DNA of 64,000 nt from Chimonanthus salicifolius (lineage: Eukaryota > Streptophyta > Magnoliopsida > Laurales > Calycanthaceae): NCBI GenBank assembly GCA_013350335.1, contig CM023540.1, positions 48,652,552-48,716,551 on the forward strand, given 5' to 3'. Position 1 is the first letter of the stretch. The number at the start of each line of letters is the position of its first letter. Position numbers and translations under genes: made by a program. The notes beneath the pieces are model-generated. The model had not been told where the DNA came from and made no database searches. It saw only the letters and a list, made by a program, of their open reading frames with translations. Below, piece by piece: positions 45,853-58,007 of the stretch.

Positions 45853-47440
45853 CGTTGCTAGGGAAGAGTTGACTAAGGCTTTTCCGAACACTAAATCTCA
45901 CAAACACTATGACAACTTTGCTTCTGGAAGTGAAAGAAGCAAAAATAGGAAGGTTTTCCGACGAGATTTTGCTCCTAGAGGTCCTAATGGCTAACTTAGG
46001 GTATGGGAGTAAAAGAGGACATCGCAGAGCTTCAGCCGGAGAGGAAACGATGATTTTAAAATAATCTATCATTTTCTCAGAAAGAGACATTTTTAACTTA
46101 CTCTTTCTGATTCACCGACAGGTCGGGGCCAACGACCTGTCTCTGTCGACATGTTGATATATATCGACCTGTCTTCCTTTTGCGATTTTTTCCCTTTTCA
46201 GATAGTGTTCTGAATTCCAATAGTACCGATCTATCTATTCCACTGACTAGTCTATCTTTCGACCTGGGTTTGCAAAATGAAGGATGATTGGGTATTTGTG
46301 TGTGTGTGCTTGCGATGTTCACAGTTTATCGAGCTTTGATTATATACCTTTTAATGCCAGTGATGAAACATATATACACACCGTAACTGTACCATTTGAA
46401 GATTCAATTCACCCTTCTGAAAATAGGCACAAACCATGGATCACGGATCTCCTTTCCTGGATTTAAATCAACCCAAGATTGTAGGACACATTTGATTTAC
46501 CAATGTAAGTATATTGTCCAAGTGTATGATGTCATGAGATGTGGCATTTCCAGTCTTTTAGCAAGGCAAGACATATATGAACTTAATTCATTCCACATAA
46601 TGTATAAATTAATGTATATTGGAATGAAACTCAAAGCACACTGGTCATACATTCATTTTCTTATTTGAGTATATTGATCAAGCATACAGAAATGAAGTAT
46701 GCCATTACACACACAACTTTTATGCATATTATCATGTTATTACCCAAAACATGAAAAATTATTTTACCATTCTTTCAAGAGAGCTTCAATTCCTTGAAAA
46801 GAGCTGGTACTTAAATGGATTATTCAATCATTACTTTTGGTAAGTCACGCCAAACTAAATATCCATTTAAAGACATAGAGCATGTTTCATTCCACATGGG
46901 ATTCACACGTTTTAGGACCTTGGAATGAAACGACACTATATATGTGTATTAAACCAGTTTTAATCAAATGCATTCCCTATACATGAGGTAATGCACACAC
47001 TACATTCATTTCCTAAAGATGCACAAATCACATGGCATATGAAATGAAATAAGATAAGTATATTCTAATACAAGAGTGCATACCAACATGTACAACACAT
47101 ATCTTACAATAGATCAATCCAACAATCAAACAAGAACATGGATCAAATGTAAGATGCCGATTCCAAAAACATGTTTCAAATGTGGTACCAGCAGTGGTAT
47201 CCCTTCACACATTTGAACTTAACATTGTGAGACTTGGAATCTAAGTCCACAATCCAGTGATGGTCTTTTATCAAATCTGGTCTTTAATCTTGGGTGCCTT
47301 CCCACTTGATCTTTTGAATCAAAATTTTCAGATTTTGTATCACGATGTTGATCTTAAGACATCTCGATACTTGGCCTTATAGGATACTTGGAGACTACTA
47401 CCTTTTTCAAGTTCTTTTTTCTCCATCCTCTTTTTCTCTT
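45853..47440 (-). other. E5 non-coding interior
   Basis: AT-rich; short open frames only. It contains several GGAATGAAA/TTTCATTCC words recurring every few hundred bases. Similarity to E6 55600-56000 (reverse) is visible in patches. Confidence 0.45.
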
Positions 47441-48942
47441 AAAGGTTATAGCTTGGACTTCCTCAATGGATGAACCATTTACCTATAATCTTAGTACACA
47501 CATTGGTCAAGATAGGTGGCATCATCCATTGGGCTAGAAGAGGCAATTTTTCAGTGGATTCTTTCAGCCTCTTTTGTTGTTTCATATCTTTTAAATATGT
47601 ATAAAGCATGTTATGAAACAACATTGATGAATACTACAAGAGTATGGTTTACGTGCATAGCCAATTCATCACTAGTCCAAGCAGTTTTTGGTCTTTGGGC
47701 TGAGTGGTCACGGAAGCTGAGGGTTAATCTCACTGTCGGACACAATGCTCTATTTATAGGCTCAGGATTGGAATGAACAGCTGGAATTAAATCTTGGTTT
47801 AAGTTATTGGTAGATGGCTTGGATTGAATCTCATTGGAATTGGATGGATGGGATTTTAAGTTGCAAAGGGTTGGGGTTGCAATAGGGTATACACAAATTT
47901 GGGAGTGTAGGTGGCTTGGAGTGTAGTACAAGCAAAGAGAGAGAAAATTGGGATTGGATTTGGCTATGTGATTTTCGAATTTGACTATGCGGTTTAGGTT
48001 TTTTTTTTTGGGTTGTGCACTGATATGAATGGCTAGGATAAAAGGATGGATGGATGGATGGGATGATGATAGGTGATATGGAGATTTGACCTAGTGTAAA
48101 ATTCAAATTTGGGTAGATGGATTAGTGAAAATCGTGTGGGGTGATGGTGATGAGGATGGTGAGGTGTTTTAGAGATCTTAGGAGTGTATTTGGATGGAAT
48201 TTTTTCTAAGTCCATGTAGTATTTTTAGTGCTAAAATCGTGTGTGCTATGTTTGGATTGGATTGGGAGATAAGTTGGATGACCATGATTGGTTGGCCTAA
48301 ATATAATGGCTACGATGTATGATGGATGATCTAAATAGATGGATGAATAGGTAATCCATGGATGATCTTAATCCTAAGGTTTACCTAATTTGGTGAGTGC
48401 AAATGGATGGATTAGATGAAATGTATAAAATGAATGGTTTGGATTGATGATAAAGCTAATGGTTTGTGTGGATCAGTGATTGAAAATTGAATGGTTAAGA
48501 TTGAATGGATGTGATGGTTTTTTTGGATATGGGTTTTCTTTGGGTTTGGACCTAGAATGGCTTTGGGTTTAGGGTTAGTGAATTTGAATTTGAACCTGAA
48601 GCATTAGATCTTGGATTGAACTTGGACTTGCACTGGAGCGTGGACTTGGGCTTGAATTCACTTTGGCCTAGTCCACATTGGGAAATGCGTATGGAGTGCT
48701 TGACCTGGCCCATTTGCAGTGGATCTCTGGCCCATGGATCTTGATTTCAAACTCTTGGCTTCTTTAATTGCAGATTTACTATTAAAATTAAATAATTAAT
48801 CAAACCACTTAAAAATCTAAATATTGAATTAATCCAGACTCTCATAAATGGATCCAGATTATCCAATTTACATTTGAAACCCTAAAACGGCATGATTTAA
48901 TTATACTTTCATTTTAAGCTCTCTTCCGACAATTATCCACTA
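47441..48942 (+). repeat. Dispersed repeat R2
   Basis: The part 47930-48900 matches R1 (19560-20780). A GCTCTATTTATAGG segment near 47748 looks like a TATA region. It sits between the reverse copia interior and the forward copia LTR. Overlapping minus-strand frames at 47611-48215 have no motif. Confidence 0.5.
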
Positions 48943-50835
48943 TGTTAGTGCCTCGGCTTGGCCAAGCCCCTATGTTTGTCAATTCAATGACAGGAAAGAA
49001 GCACTTGTTGGAAGCTTGAAGACCCAAGATGATCAAGAGTAAGGATCATGCTCCATTGGATTGAAGCTCATCGTTATGGCAATAACAAAATAGGTAAAAT
49101 GGCCATAGATGACTTTAGGTGGTACCCACACCGTAGAGAGGACTATCCCTACGCTTAGTGGAACATATGGTTAAATCATAAAAATCTTAGAGAGGAAGGT
49201 TGACAGTGAATTGGAACCCAACTTGAAAATATGTATTTGGTTTCACTGTCAACTCGACCAGTCGTTGTTACCGACCTCTCGGTAGAGACAGGATCGGCCC
49301 AACGTTGTTAAAGACTAATCGGCTAGCTTGACATAGGTTCTGGAATATTGAACTCTCATTTTGGTTATGCCTCTGATCGAGAGTCTCGTATGCACCGACC
49401 CCTCGGTGAAAGGAGGAAACGACCCCTCGTGGTCAACGACTCCTCGATCAAGATCTTGAGTTCCTTCAGTGAAAGGCTGAAAAGACCCCTCGTAGTCAAC
49501 GACTCCTTGATTAAGATCTTGATTTCTGGAATCTTTGAACTCATGTGGACTCTCGAAGAAATAGACACATCGACAATCAAAGACCGATCGAGAGTACTAG
49601 GACCGGCCCCTCGGTAAAGGGCGACAGGTCATTCTAGATAACAGGTTTCTAAGAGTTGAAACTACTGCCAACCATGTTTTGCACCAGAACTAGCCTCTCG
49701 TATGGACCGACCCCTCGATACCATAAGTGTCAACCCATCGCCGACAACGACATGTCGACCGAGAAAGAATATTACCAGTTGGGAGTGCAATTAATACACA
49801 ATGGTCAGGTTTGTAACGATAACATTTCTAGTCAGTATATTACCGTTACTAGAACTGGTTGCCTTCGCTATATAAACCAATCTTTATGCAACCAGTTGGT
49901 ATCCTTCAGGAAGGATCAATTGGATCCTCATCTTTATCAGTGACATTAAAAAGGGCCAATAGAAGGATCACTCTCTCTTTCGTGCTTACACTAGGGAATT
50001 CAAATACAACCAATCAGATGAATTGAGTTGTGAGAGAGAGAGGAAGGAAGAAAACTCATAAAATACCAATCTGAGGTTTGATATAAAAATTGAAAAAGAA
50101 AGAACCATAAACTAGGAAACCTTTAGTAGAACCAGTTTCCTTGACACCCTTGATTACGATTAATCAACGGCGGCTAAAAGGAAGAGCGTTGGCACACAGT
50201 GTGTGGGATCTTGAGGAAGCACACATAAGGAGAAAGAGCTTCAAAGGCAAGTGCTTCTTCGTTTTAATTTTCTTTAAAACCTTTGTTCCGAAAGTGGAAT
50301 AAGGGGAGGTACCCCAGAACCACTATAAAAAAACTATAGAGCGTTGTCTCTGGCACAGAGGTGGGTGGAATTCCCAGCCAATTGGATATGTAGAATTCCT
50401 AATCGACAGTGGTGGGTGAAATTCCCATCCGATTGAGTGAGGTGAATTCCTACTCAAATTGTGAGGGTGTAAGTCCCCACGTAGTGGATTTTGGAGATAT
50501 TTCAAGGTTGAGTGAGTCTTAACAGTGGATGTAGGTTGGCTAACTGAGCCACTTTAAATTGGTCTTATTATGTTTGATCTTTGTGTGTTTGTATTTAATG
50601 TTTAAGTATTCTTCTTACTACACATCGCTTTGCATATTGATTATCTTATTTTATACATTGTGTATTAGCATCTATAATCAAGCTTTATGTAAAGAGGCCA
50701 AAATCTTTGTGTGAATGTTTAAAATTTTTAATAAACAATTCATCACATTAAACAAATCTCTTGATTAAATATTCCGCTGCACTCGAAATAATCAAGAAAT
50801 TTGTAAACTCCATTAAAAATGTGATTGACCTATTT
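48943..50835 (+). repeat. SIRE-like copia LTR, forward, truncated
   Basis: Starts TGTTAGTGCCTCGGC and is the reverse complement of the left arm over its whole length (1.89 kb). The last ~60 bases, from the CTAGGGTCAATC block on, are missing, and L resumes at about 50836. A TATA box TATATAAA is at 49869-49876. No purine tract precedes it. Confidence 0.75.
49869..49876 (+). promoter_or_regulatory. TATA box of copia LTR
   Basis: TATATAAA; the aligned E6 LTR has TATAAATA at 53167-53174. A plausible element promoter. Confidence 0.5.
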
Positions 50836-51776
50836 ATGATGTCTTTCTTGTATTTAATTTATAAGTGTCTGTACTGAATTCTTCCATTTAATAAAGTGAA
50901 GCATCCATTTAGAATCCTAAAGCATCAAGTTCTAGAATTCTTTTGTGATTATTTTGTTTTTAATTGCAACTTTGTAATTTTTGTTTCTTTAATCGAACAT
51001 GAAACAGTTAGGACCCTGATTGTGATTAATTAAACTAAAAATTGTGAGTCTTGTTTTTATAAGTAAATATGAATTGCTTTTTATATCTTTACGTGAATTT
51101 CATATCTAGGCTTTCACTTTGTTTATTCATTTTGGGCGATGAACGGTCTATCCAAACAACCACCCCTCACATTTCTGCATATTTACTTTCAGTCATTTAT
51201 TTTATTTGAAGTTTTATTTCATGTCTTTAGTTATGTTAATTCTTATCAATGTATGTTGTATTTAATTATTGAATTATTTGAATTCTTTTAATTCTTTTAA
51301 TTTGTTTGTCATGTATTTTAAAAGTCATGTATTTTATTTTATGTATACAAACCACTCCTTCAATACGGGTTAACTAGATTGGGATCTAAGGTAAATAAAC
51401 TTTAATTTTGTTTTCTAGAACTTAGATGTGAGATTATCCATAAAATCTAAATTAATCCATTATCTTAATCATGTTTAAATCAATTATCTAACTTTTGGTT
51501 TTGAATTTTAAAAGAGAGATTTTTTTTAACTTAGAAATAAATATGTGGAAATTGGATTGATTTTATACTTTGACTTATTTTTAATCTCAACATTTTCTAA
51601 GAAGCATATTAACTCAAGCACTAGATCCCAAGCATATATATTTTGATTTACTTATGCATAGATTTTGCTTGTTGTCTGTGAGATCGACCTCGCACTCAAA
51701 TCGCTATACTATTAAATGTTTCGTGCTCTTGCGAGTTATTATAAATTTAAAACTTTGTACAATTTTGACATCAACA

Positions 51777-52160
51777 ATCGCCAATTCTCTTTGTGCTTGT
51801 TCCATGTTAAAAGCATAAGGCAAAAGGTTTGCTCATACTCCATCATCACCATCTTTTTTAACATTGTCAAATTTAAGCACCTTTTGACTCTTGTCTTTCA
51901 CTGCATAAACAGTAAATCGTGCTAAATGACATTTGAGAGTACTAGTTCCATTTTTAGAAGTAATTTTATAACTTCCATGACAATATTTGCAAATTCCCCT
52001 AAATCATCACCCTTAATTTTAGGATCTCTAATAAAATGTTCCCAAACAACTTATTTTACTGTGTATCCTTTACTAGTCAGAATTGAACAATCTCCCATAC
52101 CCAAAATTTGGGTATTATCATTCATGGGAGAAATATTGGATTCTAACACCTAATTAAACA
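51777..52160 (-). pseudogene. hAT transposase N-terminus with BED zinc finger
   Basis: Minus strand: TSKGYTVK.VVWEHF, then CKYCHGSYKITSKNGTSTLKCHL, the Cys and His pattern of a BED finger that binds transposon ends, then MEQAQREL, where insertion L interrupts. A stop (TAA near 52058) and a one-base shift before the Cys pair break it. Its continuation is 32316 to 30740. The family and order of blocks match plant hAT transposases. Confidence 0.82.
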
Positions 52161-53166
52161 TTAAATACAATAATTAATCAACTATGATAAATATATAATA
52201 CATCTAGGAAAAAATAATTAATAATAAAGAACTACCAATGAAAGAAAAAATCTTACTTCAACATCAACATCGTTAGTGCCCCGGCTTTGTCGAGTCCCTA
52301 AGTTTGTCAATGCCATGACTCAGGAAAAAGCACTTCCTAGAAGCTTGAAGAACTCAAGGTGATCAAGAAAGAAGATCATGCTCCACTGGAGTTAAGCTCA
52401 TCGTTATGGCAATCACAAAAAGAAAGGTATGTGGCCATAAATGACTTTAGGTGGAACCCACACCTTAGAGAGGATCATCCCTAGGCTTAGTTGCATATGT
52501 TGGTAATGGACATAATGAGCTTAGAGAGGAAGCTTAACAGTTAATTAGAAAAGAACTTAGAAATATGAATTAAGTTCAATGTCAGCTCGACTAGTCGTTC
52601 TCACCAACTCCTCGATGGAAACAGCATCGACCCATCGTGGTCATATACTCGGTCGGCCAGACTGACAGAGGTTCTGGGTCATAGAATTGTCATTCTGGGT
52701 AAGCCCCTGATCGAGAGTCTCATATGCAACGACCCCTCGGTGATGAACCTAATGACCCCTCGTGGTCAACAACTCGTCGATGAAAAACTTATGAGTTCTG
52801 AACTTTGAACTCAAGTGAGCTCTAGGGAAAACAAACATCTCGTTATTTCAAGACCGATTGAGAGCACTAGGACTGACCCTTGGTAAAGGGCGACAGGTCG
52901 TTCTGGGCAGGACAAGTTTCGGGAAATGAAACTCTGTCTGCATGGTGTTGCTCCAAATCGAGACTCTCGTATGAACCGAACTTTCGGTACCATGACTGTT
53001 GACCCATCGATGATACCGTCCTGTCTACCGAGAATTAATTATGTCGTTAGGAGTGCATTTAATGTGCAACAGTAGGGTGGTTGAATGGTAATAAATATGA
53101 ACACCAATGCATCGGTGCCCCCGACCTGTCGGTACCGAACAATTTGAAAAACTGTGTTGTCCCCTC

Positions 53167-53174
53167 TATAAATA
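53167..53174 (+). promoter_or_regulatory. TATA box of E6 LTR
   Basis: TATAAATA. In the 3' LTR the aligned site is CATAAATA (63574-63581), changed at the first base. Confidence 0.55.
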
Positions 53175-53903
53175 TGAGAGTTATGTGATCATTTAATCAT
53201 CTTCCTTGAACTGAGAAAATTCACACACTCTAAGGAACGATCAACTCTCTTGTGCCTACACTTGAGACTCATATACAACTAATCTATTGATTGAGTTAGT
53301 GAAAGAGAGAAAGATATGAGGAAATAAAAGATACCAACTAAGATAGAATCAGTTTCCTAATCACCCTGAGATTGTGATTGCTCAATGATGGCTACAGGGC
53401 AGAGCGTCGGGATTAAACTTGGAGACACATTGGGTGGATCTTTGAGAAGCACACATCTTCGAGAAAGAGAGACAAAGGCAAGTGCTTATTGGTTTTAATT
53501 TTGTCTTAATACCTTCTTCCTGTAAAAGTGGATTAAGGAGGCTTGGCTTCGGAACCACTATAAAAAATCTAGAGCATCGTCTCTGTCATATGTGGTGGGT
53601 GGAATTCCCAGCCAACTGAGTGAGGTGAAATTCACACTCTAATTGTGAGGGTGTAAGTCCCCACTTAGGGAATTTGGGGATAGCTCAAGGTTGAGCTAGT
53701 CCTAACAATGGATGTAGGTTGGCTAACCGAACCACTATAAATCTTGTGTCCTTGATCTAATGGTGTTAGAGCGAATGTATCATGTTAATTGATAATCATT
53801 GTTGCTAACACACAAAAACTTGATTGCAATAGCTGCTACACAAATACTAATCAATCAAGGAATATTAAAAAGGACCAACGAATTGGGATTCACCTATTAA
53901 CAA

Positions 53904-53928
53904 CCCCCCCCCCCCCCCCCCCCCCCCC
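53904..53928. repeat. Poly-C run in E6 LTR
   Basis: 25 consecutive C, where related LTR copies have five to eight. It could be slippage in the plant or an assembly artefact. Confidence 0.9.
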
Positions 53929-53970
53929 TCCTAGGGTCAATCTTGTTCTATCACCCAATGGACTTTCAAT

Positions 53971-53983
53971 TGGTATCAGAGCC
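53971..53983 (+). other. E6 primer binding site
   Basis: TGGTATCAGAGCC two bases after the LTR end, complementary to initiator Met tRNA. Confidence 0.88.
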
Positions 53984-54210
53984 AGTTAGTGGTGGATTCC
54001 CTAGCTGTAGTCCGGAACTCTCACTTCCTTAGTCATGGTAGCAGGAGGCTCTCCACCGGCTTGGAGGAGGACTAACCATCCCCCCCAAACTCTGATAGGT
54101 ACCATTGTGATCCTGAAAGAACATTATATCGGGTGGTGTAAGTCCTGGTGTAGGCATCCTGAAATGGTAGAGTCGTCAGTGGACGGACTGGCAGCCCAGC
54201 ATTTCAATTG

Positions 54211-54226
54211 GTATCAGAGCCTCGTG
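54211..54226 (+). other. Second primer-site-like copy in E6
   Basis: TTTCAATTGGTATCAGAGCC recurs about 240 bases after the first (compare 53965-53983), followed by different sequence. It may be a duplicated leader segment or a leftover of recombination. Confidence 0.6.
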
Positions 54227-54330
54227 CTCTTCATAAGATTTAACCATCCAAGTTAATCCGTGCTAGAACACCATCATGGGTACTAAAAAATTTGCTCATT
54301 ATTATCTATTGTTTGTTTACTCTTATTTGA

Positions 54331-55180
54331 AAACAAAAAATAGAGAAAAGACTTGCATCCCATGATGAAGATGATTGGACCTCTATCCAAGATGAGTCTA
54401 TTGAAAATTCTTGCACATCTTTGGATAGTTCAATGAAAGACTCCACCTCTCATAATAAATTGGAGAATCATGAGAAAGGTAAAAATTTGAAATGTCTTAT
54501 TGCCTCCATTGTACCCAACCAAGAGGGATCCACAAGTGAAGATGACGATAGTGTTGAGGATCTTGACGAGGATGATGATGACCTCCAAGAATCCTATAGT
54601 GCCCTATACTTTGAGAGTTTGAGATTGGCAAAGGATCTTGAAAAGATAAGAATTGAGAATGCCAAACTCTTTAGACAACTTCAATGTGTTAATATGGAAA
54701 ATGATCTTCTCTCATCAAATTTGAAAAATTCAAATGATGAAAATTGTGAATTTGAGAGAAAATCAAAATTTGCTTCAAGAAAAACTAAAAGTTTTAGAAA
54801 ATGAAAACTTGAAGCTCAAGGAAGTTGGAAAATGTCTTGGAGATAAGAATGTCAAGAAATCTTAAGACATGGTTACCCAAAGAAATAAAACATTTGAAGA
54901 ATCCATTTTGGATAAGCCTCATAATGATTGACATGGTTTTGGTAATTCTCTATCAAGCCTTGAGAGACCCATTAACCAATCCATACTAGGAAGAAGCCAC
55001 ACCACACACACTTCTGTAGTAAAATATTTCTATTGTGGTTTAACTGGGCATTTCAACATGAGTGCAAGATAAGGAGAATGTAGGTTAAATCAAAAGTGGT
55101 TGATGGTCTTCCTCAAGGAGCAAGGAAGAGAAAAAAAATGAGGTGATTGGAAATTTACACTATGTTTCAAAGAAGAAAAA
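54331..55180 (+). pseudogene. E6 gag fragment, C-terminal part
   Basis: The frame is open 54331-54804: an acidic stretch (SEDDDSVEDLDEDDDDLQES) followed by a Lys/Glu-rich coiled-coil-like region (LAKDLEKIRIENAKLFRQL), as in SIRE-like Gag. A decayed zinc knuckle lies near 55026-55075 (YCGLTGHF, with the first Cys gone and the last Cys out of frame by one base). The Gag N-terminal domain is absent: only 350 bases separate the primer site from this part. Confidence 0.65.
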
Positions 55181-55459
55181 TTTGTGAATGTTTATAGGAA
55201 ACACTTTTTACCTCACACTTCACATCGTCCCTTCATTGGCAAATCAAAAGGGGATATACCAAGATCTCCTCATACTATGGCTAGAAATTTGAGAAGGAGA
55301 GTCTTGTCACAATTCATTGAATGTGGGCCAAATGTTCTTGATGGTAGAATCAAATTGCCCAAAGTTCAAAAATTTAAGAGGAAAGGTCCAAATTTAAAAT
55401 TTTTATGGATCCCAAAGGGATATGACCTTACCCATGCCCTACATTGGTCTAAGACTTGA
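55181..55459 (+). pseudogene. E6 fragment after gag, open frame
   Basis: 91 codons, with basic KLPKVQKFKRKGPNLKFLWIPKG near the end. This resembles the gag-pol linker of SIRE-like elements (KGPK.IWVPK), after which the protease would start. It ends at TGA 55457 and no protease follows. Confidence 0.45.
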
Positions 55460-56568
55460 GCTTAATTTGTGTATCTCTAGACCAATTGTAGTTGAACTCA
55501 AACTTGGTATAAGTGAGTTCAAACGACCAAGTGTTGTGGCATGGCACATTTGACCTCTTGCAAGCACCTGATTTCACTTTTCCTGACAATAGTGTTTATC
55601 AAGCTTGAAGGGTAATAGATTTGTGGACTTAGATTCCAAGTCACACAATGTTTGTCTAAATATGTTATGTTCTTTGTATGGTTAACACATTTGAATCATG
55701 TTTTGGAATCATCCTTGGTGTCTTGCCTTCACTCCATGTTCTTATTTGATTGTTGGAATGATCATGTGCAAGATGCTTGTTGTGGCATAAATGCTCTTAA
55801 TTTATAGAATTAAAGTTTTCATATGCCATAGGTGTCTCATACTTCATTTCCATGCCTTTTATTGGTATATCATTTATGAAATGAATGTATGGTTGTGTGA
55901 TTGGTCTTCATTCCTATACTCATCATTGGTATACGTTATGAGGAATGATCTCAGTTTAAGCACCACATTTTTCATAAACTATGAATGCCTTATCATATGA
56001 CATCACACATGAGCAATGGACTTTTAAAATGGTAAATTAAAATGCCCAAGGATATTGGATTAGGATTGGATCAAAATTTTTAAAGGATGGACTCTTAATG
56101 GTAACATGATCCAAAATCCAATCAATTTGTCCAAGTATTAGTAATTTGGTTGAATCATCAAATGACACAAATTGGTGTGTGAATGTATAAGTTTTCGTTG
56201 GCATTCAAAGGTGGATTGTAAAACTTATTGTCTTGTGGACTTGCATACATCACAAGCACTCACTCTTCATCCCTCAATTTGCAAAATCTTATAGGGATGT
56301 AATATGCTACTTCCATGTCTTGATAATGCAATGTCTTGGAAAGTCATTAGACACTGGAAATGTGTTTTTGAAGAAGTCTACAAACAAGGAAAATCATCCT
56401 TCTCCAAAACCTTATGCACCTATGTTGTGGCTTTCATCTTTTAAAGGTGAATCTTAAAACCAAATGGGTTTTGGTAATGAAAGCCAACATGGTTATATGG
56501 TCCAACTGTTAATGGACTTGGTGCATTGTGCTCTTAAATCATTGAGCAGAGGAGAGCAAACCTTGGAA
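55460..56568 (+). other. E6 non-coding interior, left part
   Basis: AT-rich with short open frames. A segment TGTGGACTTAGATTCCAAGTC (near 55622) is shared with E5 (near 47240, reverse). Repeated words around CATTTCCATGCC and GGAATGA recur. No domain was seen. Confidence 0.5.
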
Positions 56569-56591
56569 TTTTATGTAACACCCCGATTTCT

Positions 56592-57055
56592 CAATAAGAT
56601 GAATATTTACGAAAATGCACCTGGATTGGTAAATTTATTAATTATGATGTTAAATGAGAAAATAGTGGGGCCCATTGTTCAAATTAAGATCCTATGAACA
56701 TATTATAAGGGTCAAATTATAATGGATGGGTAATGTACATCAAATTAGGTCAAAATGGTTAATTGGGTCAAAGAATTCTCAACAGTTGGAATAATTATGA
56801 AAATGCCCCTGGATTGGTGAATTCAAAAATGTGATTGTAAATAAGGAAATAGTGGGGCCCATTGCTCAAATTAAGATCATATGAGCACATTATGAATGTC
56901 AAGTTTGATTGGATGGGTAATTTCTCAATGAAGTGGATAAATTACGAAAATGCCCCTGATGTGTTAAATTAATTATTTTGTGATGTTAAGTAAGGAAATG
57001 GTATGGCCCATTACTCAAATTAAGATCATATGAGCACATTATGAATGTCAAAGGG
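56592..57055 (+). repeat. Three tandem copies of the LTR start in G5
   Basis: Units of about 150-185 bp, each with ACGAAAATGC or similar, GGCCCATT, CTCAAATTAAGAT and CACATTATGAATGTCAA words, begin near 56592, 56779 and 56931. G3 has one such unit (36768-36890). Confidence 0.7.
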
Positions 57056-58007
57056 CTCAAATGGGACCCATCGGGTCTTACTGGATTATTTGACCGTTTT
57101 GTGATTTTAAATTAAGTGGGGTTAAACCTATTTGATTGGAAATCAAGTGGAGAAAAAAATGGGTAGGCTTGACCCATATGTAAAAACCAATTGCAAATGA
57201 CCAAAATACCATATTTGGGTCATAGGGTCAAAAAACGGGTCAAGGAGCTAAAAGTGGACCCAACGGGTCGAATTGACTATTGTTGACCATGTGAACCCTC
57301 AAGGGAGATAAAACACGAGTCAAATCAGTTGAGTGGGACTGAGGTGAGTTGAAATTAAATCAAAAAGTGAGTTAACTCATGTGCATTAAATGAAATGCAT
57401 TAAATGTGATGAGTTGGGTTGGAATAAAAATACCTTGAGTTGGGTGAGTCAAAATGGAAATTCAAGGGACTGTAAATCAGTGAGTTTAAGGGTAAGTTGA
57501 AGAGGTTGACTGGCCTCAACCCAACCAAAACAAGTCCCACACGTTGGGGACTTGTTTTGGTGGGTTCCATGGTGAAAATTAAATGTAAATGCATGGATTT
57601 GAGGTGAGTTGTTTGGGAATATGAATGGCTGCATGGGTAGAATGCCAAGGGGTGCTTTGCTTGGCTGCAAGTTACTCCTTGGTTTGTGCAAGGCTTGATG
57701 AGGAGTAATGGGGGTGTTGATGGCTGAAATACAAAATCAATGAACACCATCACTTGGCCAATTTATCATTGCAAAGCCTAAGATTTTCCTCATCTCTCTC
57801 TCCCTCTCTCCTCTCTCCAATTCGTTGTTCTTCTTGGCTGGAATAGCAGAGGTTTTGGCATCAAATATTCAAGCACAAAACAGCAAAAGAAAAGAAGAAA
57901 TAGAAGGGAGAAAACAAGGATCAAAGACAAGGAGGAAGTTTGGAAAATTTGGTAAGTATCTTTATGATATTTTGGTTTAAAAACATAAAACAAGTAGGGT
58001 ATGTATT

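Larger units (their letters stand above)
44312..47440 (-). mobile_element. SIRE-like copia interior, 3' part, reverse (E5)
   Basis: This is the complement of sequence matching E6: the GGGGGAGAAAATCTTCTCAAC region (near 44660), the long 3' untranslated tract, and at its far end the GTGGACTTAGATTCCAAGTC segment (near 47240). No protease, integrase or RT domain is visible. It adjoins the reverse LTR as a normal 3' end would. Confidence 0.65.
32317..51776. mobile_element. Solo LTR L (Athila/TAT-like), split by nested insertions
   Basis: The outer ends are TGTTGA (32317) and TCAACA (51776), a perfect 6-bp inverted repeat flanked by ATCGT/ATCGC, within the hAT transposase gene. The LTR pieces are 32317-32454 and 50836-51776, about 1.08 kb together. 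No interior or second LTR was seen, hence solo. The class is suggested by the CGTGCTCTTGCGAGTTAT segment near its end; that part is inference. Confidence 0.65.
29431..52270 (-). mobile_element. hAT transposon (ricesleeper-type), heavily nested; right end outside window
   Basis: The left end TAGGGCTGAAACTTGGG and the following GACCCGACCCGACC-rich stretch are typical of plant hAT termini. The site is fixed by the uninterrupted LTR copy of B. The transposase is encoded on the minus strand in two parts: 30740-32316 (catalytic and dimerisation region) and 51777-52160 (BED finger). The right inverted repeat is not seen. E6 begins at 52271, so the hAT's 5' end must lie past E6. The 8-bp duplication, expected as GTTGTCCC, cannot be checked. 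Confidence 0.7.
52271..53968 (+). repeat. E6 5' LTR
   Basis: Starts CGTTAGTGCCCCGG (T to C at the first base) and ends GGACTTTCA, 1.7 kb. It matches the two inverted LTRs and 62151-64000. It carries a TATA box and a 25-C run. Confidence 0.85.

Noticed and set aside
47611..48215. Three overlapping minus-strand frames in R2 (60-106 codons)
   Set aside because: They are His/Pro/Ser-rich readings of GGATGG repeats with no counterpart in R1.
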